From contig CM041778.1 of NCBI GenBank assembly GCA_023374045.1, positions 369,370,831-369,434,830 of the forward strand: a stretch of DNA of 64,000 nt, in the 5' to 3' direction. Position 1 is the stretch's first letter, and every line of letters begins with the position of its first letter. Positions 36,213 to 47,460 of this stretch are shown here, piece by piece. The position numbers were made by a program, and so were the translations under genes. Under the pieces are notes generated by a model. That model saw only the letters and a list, made by a program, of their open reading frames with translations, was not told where the DNA came from and made no database searches. The DNA comes from Limonium bicolor. Taxonomy: Eukaryota; Streptophyta; Magnoliopsida; Caryophyllales; Plumbaginaceae.

Positions 36213-36389
36213 CCAGAGAGATTGAAGATTGAGCCTACACTGAGGTATGAGGAGACTCCTATTCAGATCTTGGACACGAAGGTCCGAGAAACGAGAGGCA
36301 GATCAGTCAAGCTAGTGAAAGTTCTTTGGGAGCATCATGGAGTTGAGGAAGCCACTTGGGAGACTGAGGACTCCATGAGAGTGAAGTAA
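36213..36389 (+). pseudogene. Chromodomain at the end of integrase (element Y)
   Basis: The segment IEPTLRYEETPIQILD...VKLVKVLWEHHGVEEATWETED is the chromodomain that follows integrase in chromoviruses and directs integration by reading histone marks. The open frame starts at 36063 inside the truncated LTR, so any product would be an LTR-derived N terminus fused to a chromodomain. The rest of pol is missing. Confidence 0.85.
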
Positions 36390-36800
36390 CCGCACCTATT
36401 CACATGATATTTCCCTCTTCCTTATATGGTTCTCGTTAGTAGGGGTACGAGGAGTACCTTAGCTCTTTAAGGGGGGGTAGTGCATACTCTTTCTTCGTCA
36501 CCTCATCCAGATTATGCCCTGTTATTTATTAGTAGAGTGATGGAGAGGTGTATGTATGTACTTGGTTGACACATTGTGTGACTCTTGATTTCTACCTATG
36601 AAATATCTTGGTTTGGTTTGATTTTGAGTAATCTTGAGTGGAATTTGGAAATGGATGGAAATAAAGGATTGGTATGGAATTGCATTTGGAATCATTATTG
36701 GTTGGACATCTTGGAATTCTTGCCAACACACCTAAAGCGGTGTGAGTAGCTATTAGTTGATTTTAAACTTCGAGACGAAGTTTCTTTTAAGGGGGTAGAC

Positions 36801-39800
36801 TGAAATACCCTATAATTTAATCTAAATTAATTTAGGGGATTTCTTTTTAAGCCCTAAATAATACTATTAAACATTAAATTATTATACGGTATTATGAATT
36901 TAATAATAAGATTTATAAGTCAATAAATCTTGGAAAATTTTCGAGACACTCCAATTATATTATAAAGATTTTAGAAATATTTGGAGCATTGATTTGAATC
37001 ATAAAAGTCAATATAAAATCATAGAAACCTTAAAGCTTCTTAAGCCTTGCTAGGGTTGACTTTTTTCGAATGGTCAATCCAGCCCATGAAACCTATATCA
37101 ATAAAAATATTATGGAAAACCAAGAAGATTGATAATAAGAACGTTAAAAATGGATCATCCTAGCTCAAGATATGATCTAGGGAAGTTTAGAGCCAAAATT
37201 TTGAAGTTTGCTGACGTGTCTAGGGTTCCTGGCTCAGTCGTACGCCTCAAGAGTCGTGCCCAAGCCAGATTGCCTGTTTCCCCTAAAAAACGGCTAAGTC
37301 TTCTCAACAAACTATCAAAACATTGCTCCATCTTTAGACTCCAATTCTCAGCCATAGCTTCGTATTTTTGAGTGTCATCTTTTGCATTTAATTCTCCTAC
37401 ACCCTACTTTCGAACCATCATCCTCACTTGACCTAACTCTCCCCATATTCATCGCAAAATCGACCATAAGTTGCCTCCCCGAGTTCTGGAACCCAGAAAC
37501 CTAGAAATCCAGAATGGTAACTAAACTTCGCCCTATTCTATCTTCTTCATTCATGAACGAAAACTCACGTACCATACCTTGTTTTCAAGATCTTTAACTG
37601 CTCTACTTCTGAAGGAACCCCAAGCTAGTTCTCAATCGTTTAAAAGATTAAGGCATCTAAAGTTCTCGCCTCAATCACGTCAGGTCCTTGCCCATAATTT
37701 TTCCAGAAACGACCTGGTAAACTCGGATCTTGTGAGATCTATAACTTTCTCCATAGTTCATTAATTTCAATGATTCTTTCACTTGTGTTTAGAGTTACGT
37801 ATCTAGTTTAAATTGTGGTAGGCTTCGTGGATCGATTCACTCTCAGTTGGCACAAGTTGATCCGTGAAGTGGCCTACCTGAACTTCACATAAAATATCAA
37901 ATTTTCTGGTAAACTCAAGGTATAAACCCGAATCTTTCGAATCAGATTTCTTTGCGTATAATACGAGTTAGATCAAGCCTTTCTGCAAGGTTATAGTGTT
38001 ATATGTCCTCTATCGATTAAGCCTAAAACCATGGCCTAACTCGATCTATATTGTGTTTTATAGATTCCCAAAGTTCAACCCTCGTTCACTCGTTAAGTCG
38101 AGAGTTTCCAGAAAAAAGAATTAGAATTAGAATTCCTGGCCGGCGCATTTCCAGTATGTTTCTGATCAAATTCCACCGATATTGACACTCATTTTTGCAT
38201 CACGGGTCATACGCAGTTGTTAATTTAACCTATTACACACTATTATTGAGAGAATTTGGTGAATTCGAACTGAAACCGATATAAACCCTAACTCTATTCG
38301 AACCCAGAATCGTTTCGCAGCGCCTTGCATTATAGTTCATGAAACCGGTACCACTGAAATCACCATCCAATTTCGAGTCGAACAAAACAAGAATCACTGA
38401 ATTTCGTTCTGTTGATTGTGAGAAATCGAGGAAATCTCAATCGGTAGCTGGTTAGAGTTAGGGGATGAATTCGCGTAATCCTGACCGTTCGATCGTGGTT
38501 AATAAAAATGGACGGCCGAGATTATAACGTAGAAGAATAGTAAATGCTTAAGTTAGTATAAATTACAAAATAATGCTCAAACTTGCTAGATTTATTTAAT
38601 GACCCTTCCTGTATTTTGACACGAAATTTCAATCGTAGATTCCTTATAAAATCTAGTTTATTTTCATGTAAATTAATACGGGTTTTGAGTTTTAAAACGT
38701 AAGTTAGAATTTTTGTAAGTTCTAAGTATTTTGGATTTATGTAGATATTTAACAAAGAGATTTTTATGAAATAAAAATTTATAATATGTCTAAAATATCA
38801 TAATGACTATATATTAAATTTGAGAATTTTTAGACAATAGGAAATAGGTCTAAAAATTGTATTTCTCAAATTTTCATAAGTTACCTTATGGTATATGGTT
38901 TTAATGTAATGAAAATTAAAGAATAATAAACTTTATAGGTTGGAAATAATATAAGAATACTGAACTAACATTTAATACGGAATGTTAATAATTTTTTTTG
39001 GGGTATAACCTTTAAGTTGAAGTAAAGAAATAAAAGCAATAACATACCTTATAAGAAATATGATATGAGGAAAATATTAGAGTAAACCTAATTCATACGT
39101 AACAATTAAAAATATTAAATGATAATGCGACATCTAGGTGAAACTAATAAAAGTTAGGAAATAAAGATGAAGTAGACTATGCTTAGGGAATTAAATTAAT
39201 AGATAACCCTAGAATACTCTAGGATTTAATAAAACATAAGAAGAATATGTCTATAATGTTAATTATTAAAAATCCAGAGGCTATCACCAACAACAAGTAT
39301 GCAAATTTAAAGTGTAAATCTAGGTGGACTATTAGGAGAAAATACATAGCCTAAACCTTAGAACTTTAATCAGGTATTAAAATAAATTTGTCAACTATAA
39401 CTTAAGAGTGTAATTAAGCTAAACCTATGTTCACAAGACGTTCGAAACCTCACAAAATCCTTTTTAGAAAATTTAATCAATTAGCGAAAACGTAACGTGG
39501 ACTTGGGCTATCCTACTGGGCCTAAGTCCATGAATTCCAAAAGCCCACTTAAACAATTCAACGAGAGCTTGGACCACACTCAGGATAAAACCCTAAATCA
39601 TTCCAGATTAAATGAATGGGGCTAATGAAAGATTTAATTAACAAGATCTAGCCCAGATCCTTATGGGAGAGTAATTGTAAACCAGAAACTATAAACCAGT
39701 AAGAATAAAAAATGTTTAGCTTTATAAGTTCCTTAGCTAATCAGTACTTGAAACACCTTAATTATAGGTTATTAGTGGAAGTTCGCACGTTCAAGTTTGG

Positions 39801-40913
39801 TTATTAGTGGAAGTTCGCACGTTCAAGTTTGGTTACTGCTTCTGCTCATACCAGGTACGATTTCTCGTACTCAGATACTTCTGCTAACAGACTTAAGGAG
39901 ACATTTTTAAAAAACTCTAACTGAGCTTAAAATGATTTCAAAAGGAAAACTACTTGTGTGACTAACTCAGCTTGATGTGACTAATTGAGCCTTGAATGTA
40001 TAACCATGGTTACTGTTTCTTCCTATCTTACTTGTTTCACTAGATATTAAATGCAAAGTGTTTACGCCTCTACACTCTGTATGACTGAGTGTTTTGACTC
40101 TGGGTACCATTTCATCCATGAACTGAATCTTTGGTCAGCCTTCTTGAGTATATGGAGTCTTTTATTGAGACGTGCGCGCGTCTTCACCGATGACTGAGAA
40201 CGGGTCGGTGATAGCGGAGGACTGTATATTCCTCGTCCTAAAAGGATGTGTGTAGGCGGTGGGGGCCATCTCTCCCAATTGTTTGTATTCCACTATTGAG
40301 TTGTTGGTTCTTGGTTCTCTCTTTTTATTTCCTAGTCCTTGTGACTACTTGAGTCTTTCTACTCCTAACTGGAATTGAATCTAACATAAGCAATGGTTGT
40401 TCACTAGCTCATGGTGTGGCTTTTTAATTGACTAACTTTACTTTAAGGTTTTTTATCTCTATTTTCGTCCTAATCTCTTTTCTCTATAACTTGATTGTTT
40501 TGAAGTGTCTTATTACTCTATTCTGCTTTTAAGAGTTTCATTTCAAGTTACTAATTTGTTTTAAGGGTTATGTTTTAACTTCTGTTTATGAGAGTCGTAC
40601 CAGTTCCATTCTAGGGAACTGACTCACCCCTCCAGGGGTGGGCTGCTTGGTTTCATCCTGTAGGTACAAAATTGTTCATACAGGTGGCCACGAAGAGTAT
40701 GAGTGATTGGGATGAGAATTAGGAGTTATGGAGAGTTATTCGATTTACTTTAAGTTATGTTTACGTTGTATTTCTCGAGTTCAGACCGTAACGTTTGTAA
40801 TTTATAAGTTGTAATTGGTGAGGTTTGGTACCGGGTGTTTGGAACCCGATGATCTGTAAACGCCAGTAGTATTTTATTTTTCTGCTGCATTTACTTTAAA
40901 TAGGGGCGTTACA
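36801..40913 (+). repeat. Element Y 3' LTR (4.1 kb)
   Basis: The first 420 bp repeat the 5' remnant at 35771-36212. The end GGGGCGTTACA abuts the AGCAT duplication. It is non-coding; a 32-bp tandem duplication lies at 39768-39831. Confidence 0.85.
39768..39831 (+). repeat. 32-bp tandem duplication in the Y LTR
   Basis: Two identical copies of a unit containing TTATTAGTGGAAGTTCGCAC in direct succession. Confidence 0.95.
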
Positions 40914-40918
40914 AGCAT

Positions 40919-41915
40919 GTCGCTTAACCTCTTCCTCAGACTTCTCTTCAGCTTCAGAAATACTAGACTTGGAATGGTCTTCTCCCATCAAAGTCTCTAC
41001 TTGAAAAGGGTCCAGTGGGTTTGAATGACTTTGATTTTGGAGTTTGTCTGCTCCTGTGCTAGCTGCTGCGAGATCTGATTTAGTTGCCTTTCCCAACTTT
41101 GGTTTATAGCTTCTTGCTCAGCAAATTTGCATCGATATTGGCAAACCTAGCATTAGTGATTTTTCTCTACTCCAGGCGCTTTGCAAGCATGCTCTTTATC
41201 TTGCTCATATCCTCCTTAGGAGGCGCTTGATAAGCGTAGACTGCTCGACCTCCATCTGCATTCTAGTCTGCTCACTTTCCACCAATAAGTTTGTCGATAA
41301 GACGATTGTTGTGGTTGATAATAATCGTGTCGCCAGTTCTGATTGTAACTTTGAGCACCCGGATGATTATACTTGTTCAAATTCTGCTCTATGTTCATTA
41401 TCGCAATCGTCGTCTCCAACCGTGTCAGCACTCTCCTCAACTCATCCATGTTATCCTCCATCTTTGCTTACAAAAACAAAAAACAAGAATAAAAAGTAAA
41501 ATAAAACTAAAAATAGAAAACAAGAAGATAAACAAAAATTAAATCCCAATTAATAAAAAGAAAATCAGCTAATAAATAATATAGAAAACAAAATCAAAAC
41601 TAATTAAATAAAATGAGAAACAACTACTGAAACACAATTAAGTAAACTTTGTGTACGTAACATAGGCTCGTTGAAAAACAAATTTCAAAAACCTACGTTA
41701 TACTAAGAATATAAAAAAAGAATAAAATTTAAAAAAAACGAAAGGAAATTGAATTCGAAAGTCAGAAGAGTACGAAACAAAAGTTTAATTCGAAACAAAA
41801 ATCAAACAAAACAAAGTTGACTAAAAATAAAATGATAATAAAAGAAGAAAAAATTAAAATAAATCTCAATCAAACGAATAAATAATGTCAATTAACCGTG
41901 CCAGAGGTCCCCGAC
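40919..41915 (-). pseudogene. Element X interior, 5' part with gag-like remnant
   Basis: Minus-strand frames at 41216-41461 (starting MEDNMDELRRVLTRLETT, then an N/Y/Q-rich stretch) and 40896-41096 (with SNPLDPFQVETLMG) resemble the C-terminal half of the Athila gag, where NPREQAKAVTLRSG occupies a similar place. Stops and frame changes separate them. AT-rich non-coding leader lies at 41462-41915. Confidence 0.5.
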
Positions 41916-43078
41916 ATCTCTACCTTGGCAGTGTACCTATCGTTTTGCGGAATAGTGAATTGCGTGGGGGTTGTCGATCTCAGGGACCTTGTTCAATTAA
42001 TTAACAATTTCTTAATTAACTGAGAAACTAAACTAAGAAAATAGGAAACGTCACTTTTTTCAGTCTTTACTTAATTTAATAAAAAGAATGACTCAACAAA
42101 CTAACGTAAAATAATAGAACAATTAAAACAAACTAAGTAAATAATTAATGAATTAAAACTCCGAACAAAAAGAAGCACCCCAGATTGTTTGTAAACCTTC
42201 ACTTTCTAATCTATTAATAAACTCTTCCCTAATTCTACAATAAACTCTGAAACTATAATTAATTCGTCAACGGCTAAGTCTAACGAATCCTAACCAGTTG
42301 CTAGAACTAGCAGCAGACTAATGCTCTAATCCGAACACAACTAATCGCACAAAGAACGGATTCTATTTGAGACCGATTAACCTATAGGCGGGATCATGCT
42401 TCTAGTCGTTAATCAGGTTTAATTTCTATGTCTTGTTTACTAATTTCAGTACCACATTTTTATTAGAAAACTACAAATAATGCTTTAATAATTAGCTAGA
42501 GAATGAAAGCGCATGAAGAACTGGAATTAAACTATTGCAATTATAATCAGAGAAAAGATTACAAATAAATATAAAGATTCAGTTTGCTACCCTAACCCGA
42601 GGAGCTAAACTAACTACTCAAACATGACTCTGAAAAATAACACATATAACAAAGAATGACATTAATTTGTAACAACAATAATATATGGAAGTGGTGGTGT
42701 AATGGTGAGGGTGTGGTGGTCTGGTGTGTGGTGGTGTGCGCGAGGTGGTACGGTGGAGGTGTGTGGCCTGATGGTGTGGAGGTAGGATGATGATGATGGT
42801 GGTCTGCTGGTGGAGGTGACGAAGAGAATGGGAACGAGGCATAAGCCTTTGTATTGAGGCGTATGAGCATATCCCCTATCCCCTTGCGTTATCAATATAT
42901 AAGCAGCGAATGATTTATCGTTTTTAACAAAATATTTATCTTCTGTTTCTGATAGAAAACGTCACGAGAGCCGCCTGATTTGCTGCGTTTGGACTTGCGT
43001 CCGGATGAGCAAGTCCGGACGTCTCTGTGTGTGTCGCGTGAGACTTTTCTTCTGTGGTGCGTCCGGCCCTGTGTCCGG
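41916..43078 (-). repeat. Element X 5' LTR, truncated
   Basis: Colinear with 20059-21055 and then 33587-33763, with a single uninterrupted ATAAG at 42899-42903. This is the pre-insertion state of the Athila target. It breaks off at about 43078 against an unrelated gag fragment. Confidence 0.85.
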
Positions 43079-43346
43079 GGCGAGGTTGCTGATGATGTTC
43101 AGCAATTTATGACCCAGCCGATGCAGACAGTGGTAGCTGAGGGTGGGAGCCGCTGGTGGAGGAGCTCCTGCTGGTGGTCGAGCAGCCAGAGGTGAGGCTG
43201 CTAATGCTGGGGGGAGGAATGTCAAGGCGCTTCAGGAGTTCATGAAGTTGAAGCCTTCGGCATTCAACGAGAGTGAAGATCCCCAGGAGACAACCCTGTT
43301 TGTTATTCAGATAGCTATACAAAAGCATCAAACGAGCAGGTTTTGA
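43079..43346 (+). pseudogene. Fragment of a Ty3-type gag
   Basis: A plus-strand frame contains ALQEFMKLKPSAFNESEDPQE, the start of the retrotransposon gag domain (usual form LKPPxFxGxxDPxEA), preceded by a glycine/alanine-rich stretch. About 90 codons remain, with a frame change near 43140. It abuts the broken end of the X LTR on one side and the inverted-repeat locus on the other. Confidence 0.6.
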
Positions 43347-43542
43347 CTAGAATGATTTAGATGCCCCCTCATGTTAAACATCTTTAGCCAATCCTCTCTA
43401 AGGCACTTGGTAAATAAATCAATTCAAACATACAAACTGCAATCAAATCTCGGTGGAATTCCATGTTCAACTTTCCGACTATATTACAATTAAATTATTA
43501 AATGTATTCATATAACACAGACAAGCATGAAGAAGAGACTAA

Positions 43543-44839
43543 GGGTGCATTCACTTTGAGGTGAGGAAACGGAATTGAATCAGGAAATGGAATGGAAAGG
43601 AAAGGAAGGGGATTCCCGCGAATTAAGAAGTCTGTTTGATTTCAACACAGAAACGGAATAGTATTCTCAATGATTGTCTTTGTTGTTTGGTTTTCCAAAC
43701 AGAGAAGGGTAAATACTTAATTACATTATGAATAATATATATATAATATTTATCTAATTTTTGCGGACGAAATAAAAATAATATATATTCATATTATATA
43801 GAGAGATATATACATATTATAGTATATATAACATTTTTTGAAACTTGTCTATATAGATAATATATAATTTTTAAATTTTATAGTATTTAAGTTAGGAATA
43901 ATATCATTAATATAGAGTAGAGAAGAAGAGGGATTTGAATTGTGAAGAAGAGAAGGAAATATTTAGAGAAACTAGAGAAGAGAGAGAGGAAGAAGGAGGA
44001 AGGGGGAGAAAGGGAAAGGGAAAAGAATCTTACGAATAGGAGGGACAACAGGGAAGGAAAGGGGAAAGAAGAGAGAGAAAGAGGAAGAGAGGAGAAAAGA
44101 GAGAGAGAGAAAGAGGGGGAACGGGAGAAACAAGAGAGAGAAAGAGGGGGGGATCGGAGAACAGGAAAAGAGAAAGAAGAGCAAGGAAGAGAAGAGAGAG
44201 AGATATGAAGAGGGGTTCAGATTTATTTCAAATAGATAGAGAATCATAGGGGTTCATATTTATTTAAAGGAGAATATGTATAAATGAGGATAGAGGGAAA
44301 TTTATTAATAAGATAGAGATTAGGGCAGAATTTTATTTAGGGAAAGATGAAGAAGAGGGAGAGATAGATATAGAGTAGGGGTTCATTTTTTCAAAGAGAA
44401 AGAAGAGAGAGGAATAGATAGGAGGAGAAAGAGAGAGTAAGAGGGATTTTTAATTAAAAATGAGAGATATTAAATATTTATATAATTATATAGCATATTC
44501 ATATTATATTTATATAAATTATAAATAAAATGTATTTATACTTCTATTAGATATAAATATTGTATATTAATATTTACAAAACTATGTATCATAAATTAGT
44601 ACTTATGTAAATTATATACCATATATATAAATATTTATTTATGTTAAAGATGATGATAAGTGTAATAGGGAGAAAAGGGAATATTTTTCCCTAGGATTTT
44701 GGGGGAATCACCAAAGAGGGATTTGGGGGTTTTTGAAACTTGAAGTGGGGGAAACGGAATCACTAAAAACACAAAACAAACAATCACAAAGAGAATGATT
44801 TCGTTTCCCTTTGCTGATTACCCCGAAGTGAACGCACCC
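43543..44839. mobile_element. PIF/Harbinger-type element in the left arm
   Basis: The ends GGGTGCATTCACTTTGAGGT and, inverted, GGGTGCGTTCACTTCGGGGT are bracketed by TAA (43540-43542 and 44840-44842), the 3-bp duplication typical of PIF/Harbinger. The right arm lacks the insertion at the equivalent place. No transposase is visible. The middle (about 43920-44460) is a long purine-rich GA tract whose frames are low-complexity. Confidence 0.8.
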
Positions 44840-45120
44840 TAATAACTAAAGCTCATTAAGACCGAAGATTACCCACCTTAGTCCCTTACTTTGACTAACA
44901 ACAACTTTAATTAAAGAACTTTTATCAGTAGTTAATAATCAAATGTGTAGTAGACTTAAGTTGCGTGAAATTGTCACCCTCACATGTTTTCTACTAGTGG
45001 TTGTTGCATGAGGTTAATTAAAGGGACTAGTGAATTGAGATTTGAAGCAGCAGCGCGCTTTTTTGTTTTTGTTTGCATCATTAATTGAAGTACAACGTGT
45101 AGTTCGTGCTGCACACCACC

Positions 45121-45291
45121 CTCTATATAAATCCCAGCACGTACAGTGATACACATAGGATCACAAGTTGTATTAGCAGTTCATGTAGCAGTATCCTACC
45201 ACATGTAAAGCCATATATATATATATCCGATCATCACCTTGTATTAGCAATGGCGGAGAGGCATTCCTTTACGAGCACCTTTAGTCCATAA
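45121..45291 (+). promoter_or_regulatory. Left-arm TATA box, leader and 13-codon frame
   Basis: CTCTATATAAATCC (45121-45134) is a strong plant TATA box. An ATG at 45250 opens MAERHSFTSTFSP and stops at 45291. This looks like the promoter, 5' leader and first codons of a gene whose remainder is absent; I do not recognise the gene. Confidence 0.5.
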
Positions 45292-45334
45292 AAAATTGCA
45301 CTGCAGCTTCTTAATATATGGAGGGTGGTATACG

Positions 45335-45510
45335 TAAAGGAATGCCTCTCCGCCATTGCAGTGTAATTTTTTATGGAGTAAAGGTGCTCGCTCTCGCTAA
45401 AGGAATGCCTCTCCGCCATTTATATGTGGTAGGATACTGCTACATGAACTGCTAATACAACTTGTGATCCTATACGTATACGTGCTGGGTTTTATATATA
45501 GAGGGTGGTG
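45335..45510 (-). promoter_or_regulatory. Right-arm TATA box and mirrored frame
   Basis: On the minus strand CTCTATATATAAAACC (about 45488-45503) precedes an ATG at 45419 that opens MAERHSFSESEHLYS, and a second in-frame MAERHSF begins at 45356. It faces the left-arm promoter. Confidence 0.5.
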
Positions 45511-46067
45511 TGTAGCACGACTGCATGTTGTACTTCAATTAATGATGCCAAAACAAAATAAAAAAGCATGTTTGCTGCCTTCAAATCTCAATTCACTAGT
45601 CCTTTAATTAACCTCATGCAACAACCACTAGCAGAAACATGTGAGGATGACAGTTTCACGCAACTTAAGTCTACATGCACATAGGCATATCACGGAGGAT
45701 AAGCATAACATTAGTAGAAATTGCATATGCGATGCCTACTATTCAACCTTCACTACTACACATTTGATTATTAACTACTGATAAAAGGCAATGTTCTTTA
45801 ATTAAAGTTGTTGTTAGTCAAAGTAAGGGACTAAGGTGGGTAATCTTCGGTCTTAATGAGCTTTAGTTACTTAGCTCTTCTTAATGCTTGTCTGTGTTAT
45901 ATGAATACATTTAATAATTTAATAGTAATATAGTAAGAAAGTTGAACATGGAATTTCACTAAGATTTGATTGCACTTTGAATGTTTGAATTGATTTATTT
46001 ACCAAGTGTCATAGAGAAGGATTGGCCTAAAGATGTTTAACATGAAGAGGCATCTAAATCATTCTAG

Positions 46068-46330
46068 CACTACAAGAAAAATCAGATTTAGCTACCGATA
46101 ATTTGCTACCGCACATATATTGGTAGCTACTTACAAAGATCGCTACTGATTTTTAATGGTACTAACATTGTGGTGTCTATTTTGCAACAATAACGACAAT
46201 AGTAGCTAAAGTTTTTAAACAGTAGTGAAATCGCTACCACTTGACAAGACTGCTACCATTATTAGTAGCTATAAGCCAAAGTCCATATACATGAAGTTTG
46301 TTCAGAGTTTCGATGTACCCAGTTCGTAAA
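46068..46330 (+). mobile_element. CACTA transposon end
   Basis: It starts CACTACAAGAAAAAT, a classical plant CACTA terminus, directly after the inverted-repeat locus. Subterminal AGCTACC/GGTAGCTA motifs repeat in both orientations over about 200 bp. I find no matching opposite end, so this is a fragment. Confidence 0.6.
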
Positions 46331-47087
46331 AAAAAGCAAGAACGATTACCACATTTCGCACCAGATTTTGCTAAAAACCGTACAAGATTTTGCAAGGAAA
46401 TCGACTCCATTCACCAAAAAAAAAACAGAGGGTAAGGAGAGGTTAATTCCTAACCTAGATACTTCAAATCTAACTACAAACCGGACACAAACTAACAAAG
46501 CAAAACGAAGAAAATAGATTGAACTACCTCCTCGTCGTTCCCAGCGGGGAATCCGGTCTTCTTCTTCCTAGATAGGCTCCAACGAGACTCCATTCGGCCT
46601 CTTCTTCTCGGTCTTGAGGCTAAGTGATAGGATCAAACCCTATCTTGATAAGTAACCCCACCGAAGTGGCCAAGTAACTCCACCGAAGTGGCCAATATCC
46701 TCTCAAAGAGGTCAAAATACATTCAATCATCGATGATCCTACTTACAACCCCCCTCCTCTTATTTATACTAATGTACTTACCAAAATACTAGTTGTATTC
46801 AAACTAACAATAAATGCTAAACCCATTCTATTTATTTAGAATACTAATTCTATTCAAAATAACCAATAAATGCTAAACCTATTCCAATTTTACTAGAATA
46901 CTAATCCTATTCAAACTAACAATAAATACTAATTCTAATTCTATTCAAACTAACAATAAATGCTAAATGCACCTAACGACAATAACTCAATGACCATAAT
47001 ACTAATTATATTCAATAAATGCTAACAACAGCTAACGGTAAAAAAACTCCAATAACTTCCTAAATAATAAATACACACACTAGTGCA
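46331..47087. other. Spacer with degenerate short repeats
   Basis: From about 46760 to 47060, variants of ACTAATTCTATTCAAACTAAC and AATAAATGCTAAA recur several times. CCACCGAAGTGGCCAA is repeated near 46657-46695. No gene. Confidence 0.5.
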
Positions 47088-47460
47088 GAATAGGTTTTTA
47101 ACCATGGTTATTTTGTCTAAAACCACGGTTAAAAACCGTGGTATATACTCGCGTCGCAAAAAAAAGAAGCTATAAAACCACAGTTTAAAACCGTCGTTTA
47201 AAGCAAGACTATAAAGCAGGGTTTGTTATGACCGTCGTTTAAGACCGTTTTCTGTTGCGGATTCACCGATTTTATACGACGGTTTGCTGATAGAACCGTG
47301 GTATATAGTACATTTTATACGACGATTACTGAAAGAACCGTGGTATAAAGTATACTAAAAACGACGGTGTTTTTTAATAAACTGTGGTTTATAATCTCAT
47401 TCCATTGAGTTTTAAACCACGGGTTTTTACTTAACCGTGGTTTTTTTTCATTTTTTTAGT
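47088..47460 (+). mobile_element. Second CACTA end with ACCACGGTT subterminal repeats
   Basis: It starts CACTAGTGCAGAA, a common plant CACTA terminus, followed by many copies of AAACCACGGTT / AACCGTGGTTT in both orientations. The partner end is not found. The same subterminal motif fills the element at 50951-52270, so both belong to one family. Confidence 0.65.

Larger units (their letters stand above)
35771..40913 (+). mobile_element. Element Y: internally deleted chromovirus inserted in X
   Basis: The target duplication AGCAT is exact at 35766-35770 and 40914-40918. The 5' end keeps about 440 bp of LTR (35771-36212), then jumps to the end of pol (chromodomain, 36213-36389), a 3' spacer, a purine tract at 36786-36798 and a 4.1-kb 3' LTR starting TGAAATACCC (36801) and ending GCGTTACA. 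Most of the 5' LTR, gag and nearly all of pol are gone. Such long LTRs with a chromodomain fit the Tekay/Del chromoviruses. Confidence 0.85.
20059..43078 (-). mobile_element. Element X: Athila-like, non-autonomous, split by two insertions
   Basis: Two LTR copies in the same (minus) orientation bound a 2.6-kb interior without any reverse transcriptase or integrase. The 3' LTR is 20059-21055 plus 33587-34176; the interior is 34177-35770 plus 40919-41915; the 5' LTR is 41916-43078 and has lost its first 400-odd bp. The purine tract next to the 3' LTR (34177-34193) and the TGATAAGTG start link it to Athila elements. The Athila element at 21056-33581 and the chromovirus at 35771-40913 interrupt it. 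The primer site is too diverged to name. Confidence 0.75.
43347..46067. repeat. Large inverted repeat with inward-facing promoter/5'-end copies
   Basis: The left arm (43347-43542 and 44843-45300) and right arm (45330-46067) are reverse complements over about 650 bp, from CTAGAATGATTTAGATGCC at the outer ends to the core. The left arm is split by a PIF/Harbinger element; the right arm has an extra patch of about 80 bp near 45680-45765. Each arm carries a TATA box and an ATG beginning the same short frame (MAERHSF), pointing to the centre. Transcripts from either side would run through the palindrome and fold back. No matching target duplication is seen at the ends. Confidence 0.8.

Noticed and set aside
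43942..44247. Open frames rich in K/E/R or S/L/F on both strands
   Set aside because: They arise from a GA-rich purine tract inside a Harbinger element and are low-complexity.
45249..45420. Known conserved miRNA precursor
   Set aside because: The 23-nt motif does not match any conserved plant miRNA I know; only a novel hairpin locus can be proposed.
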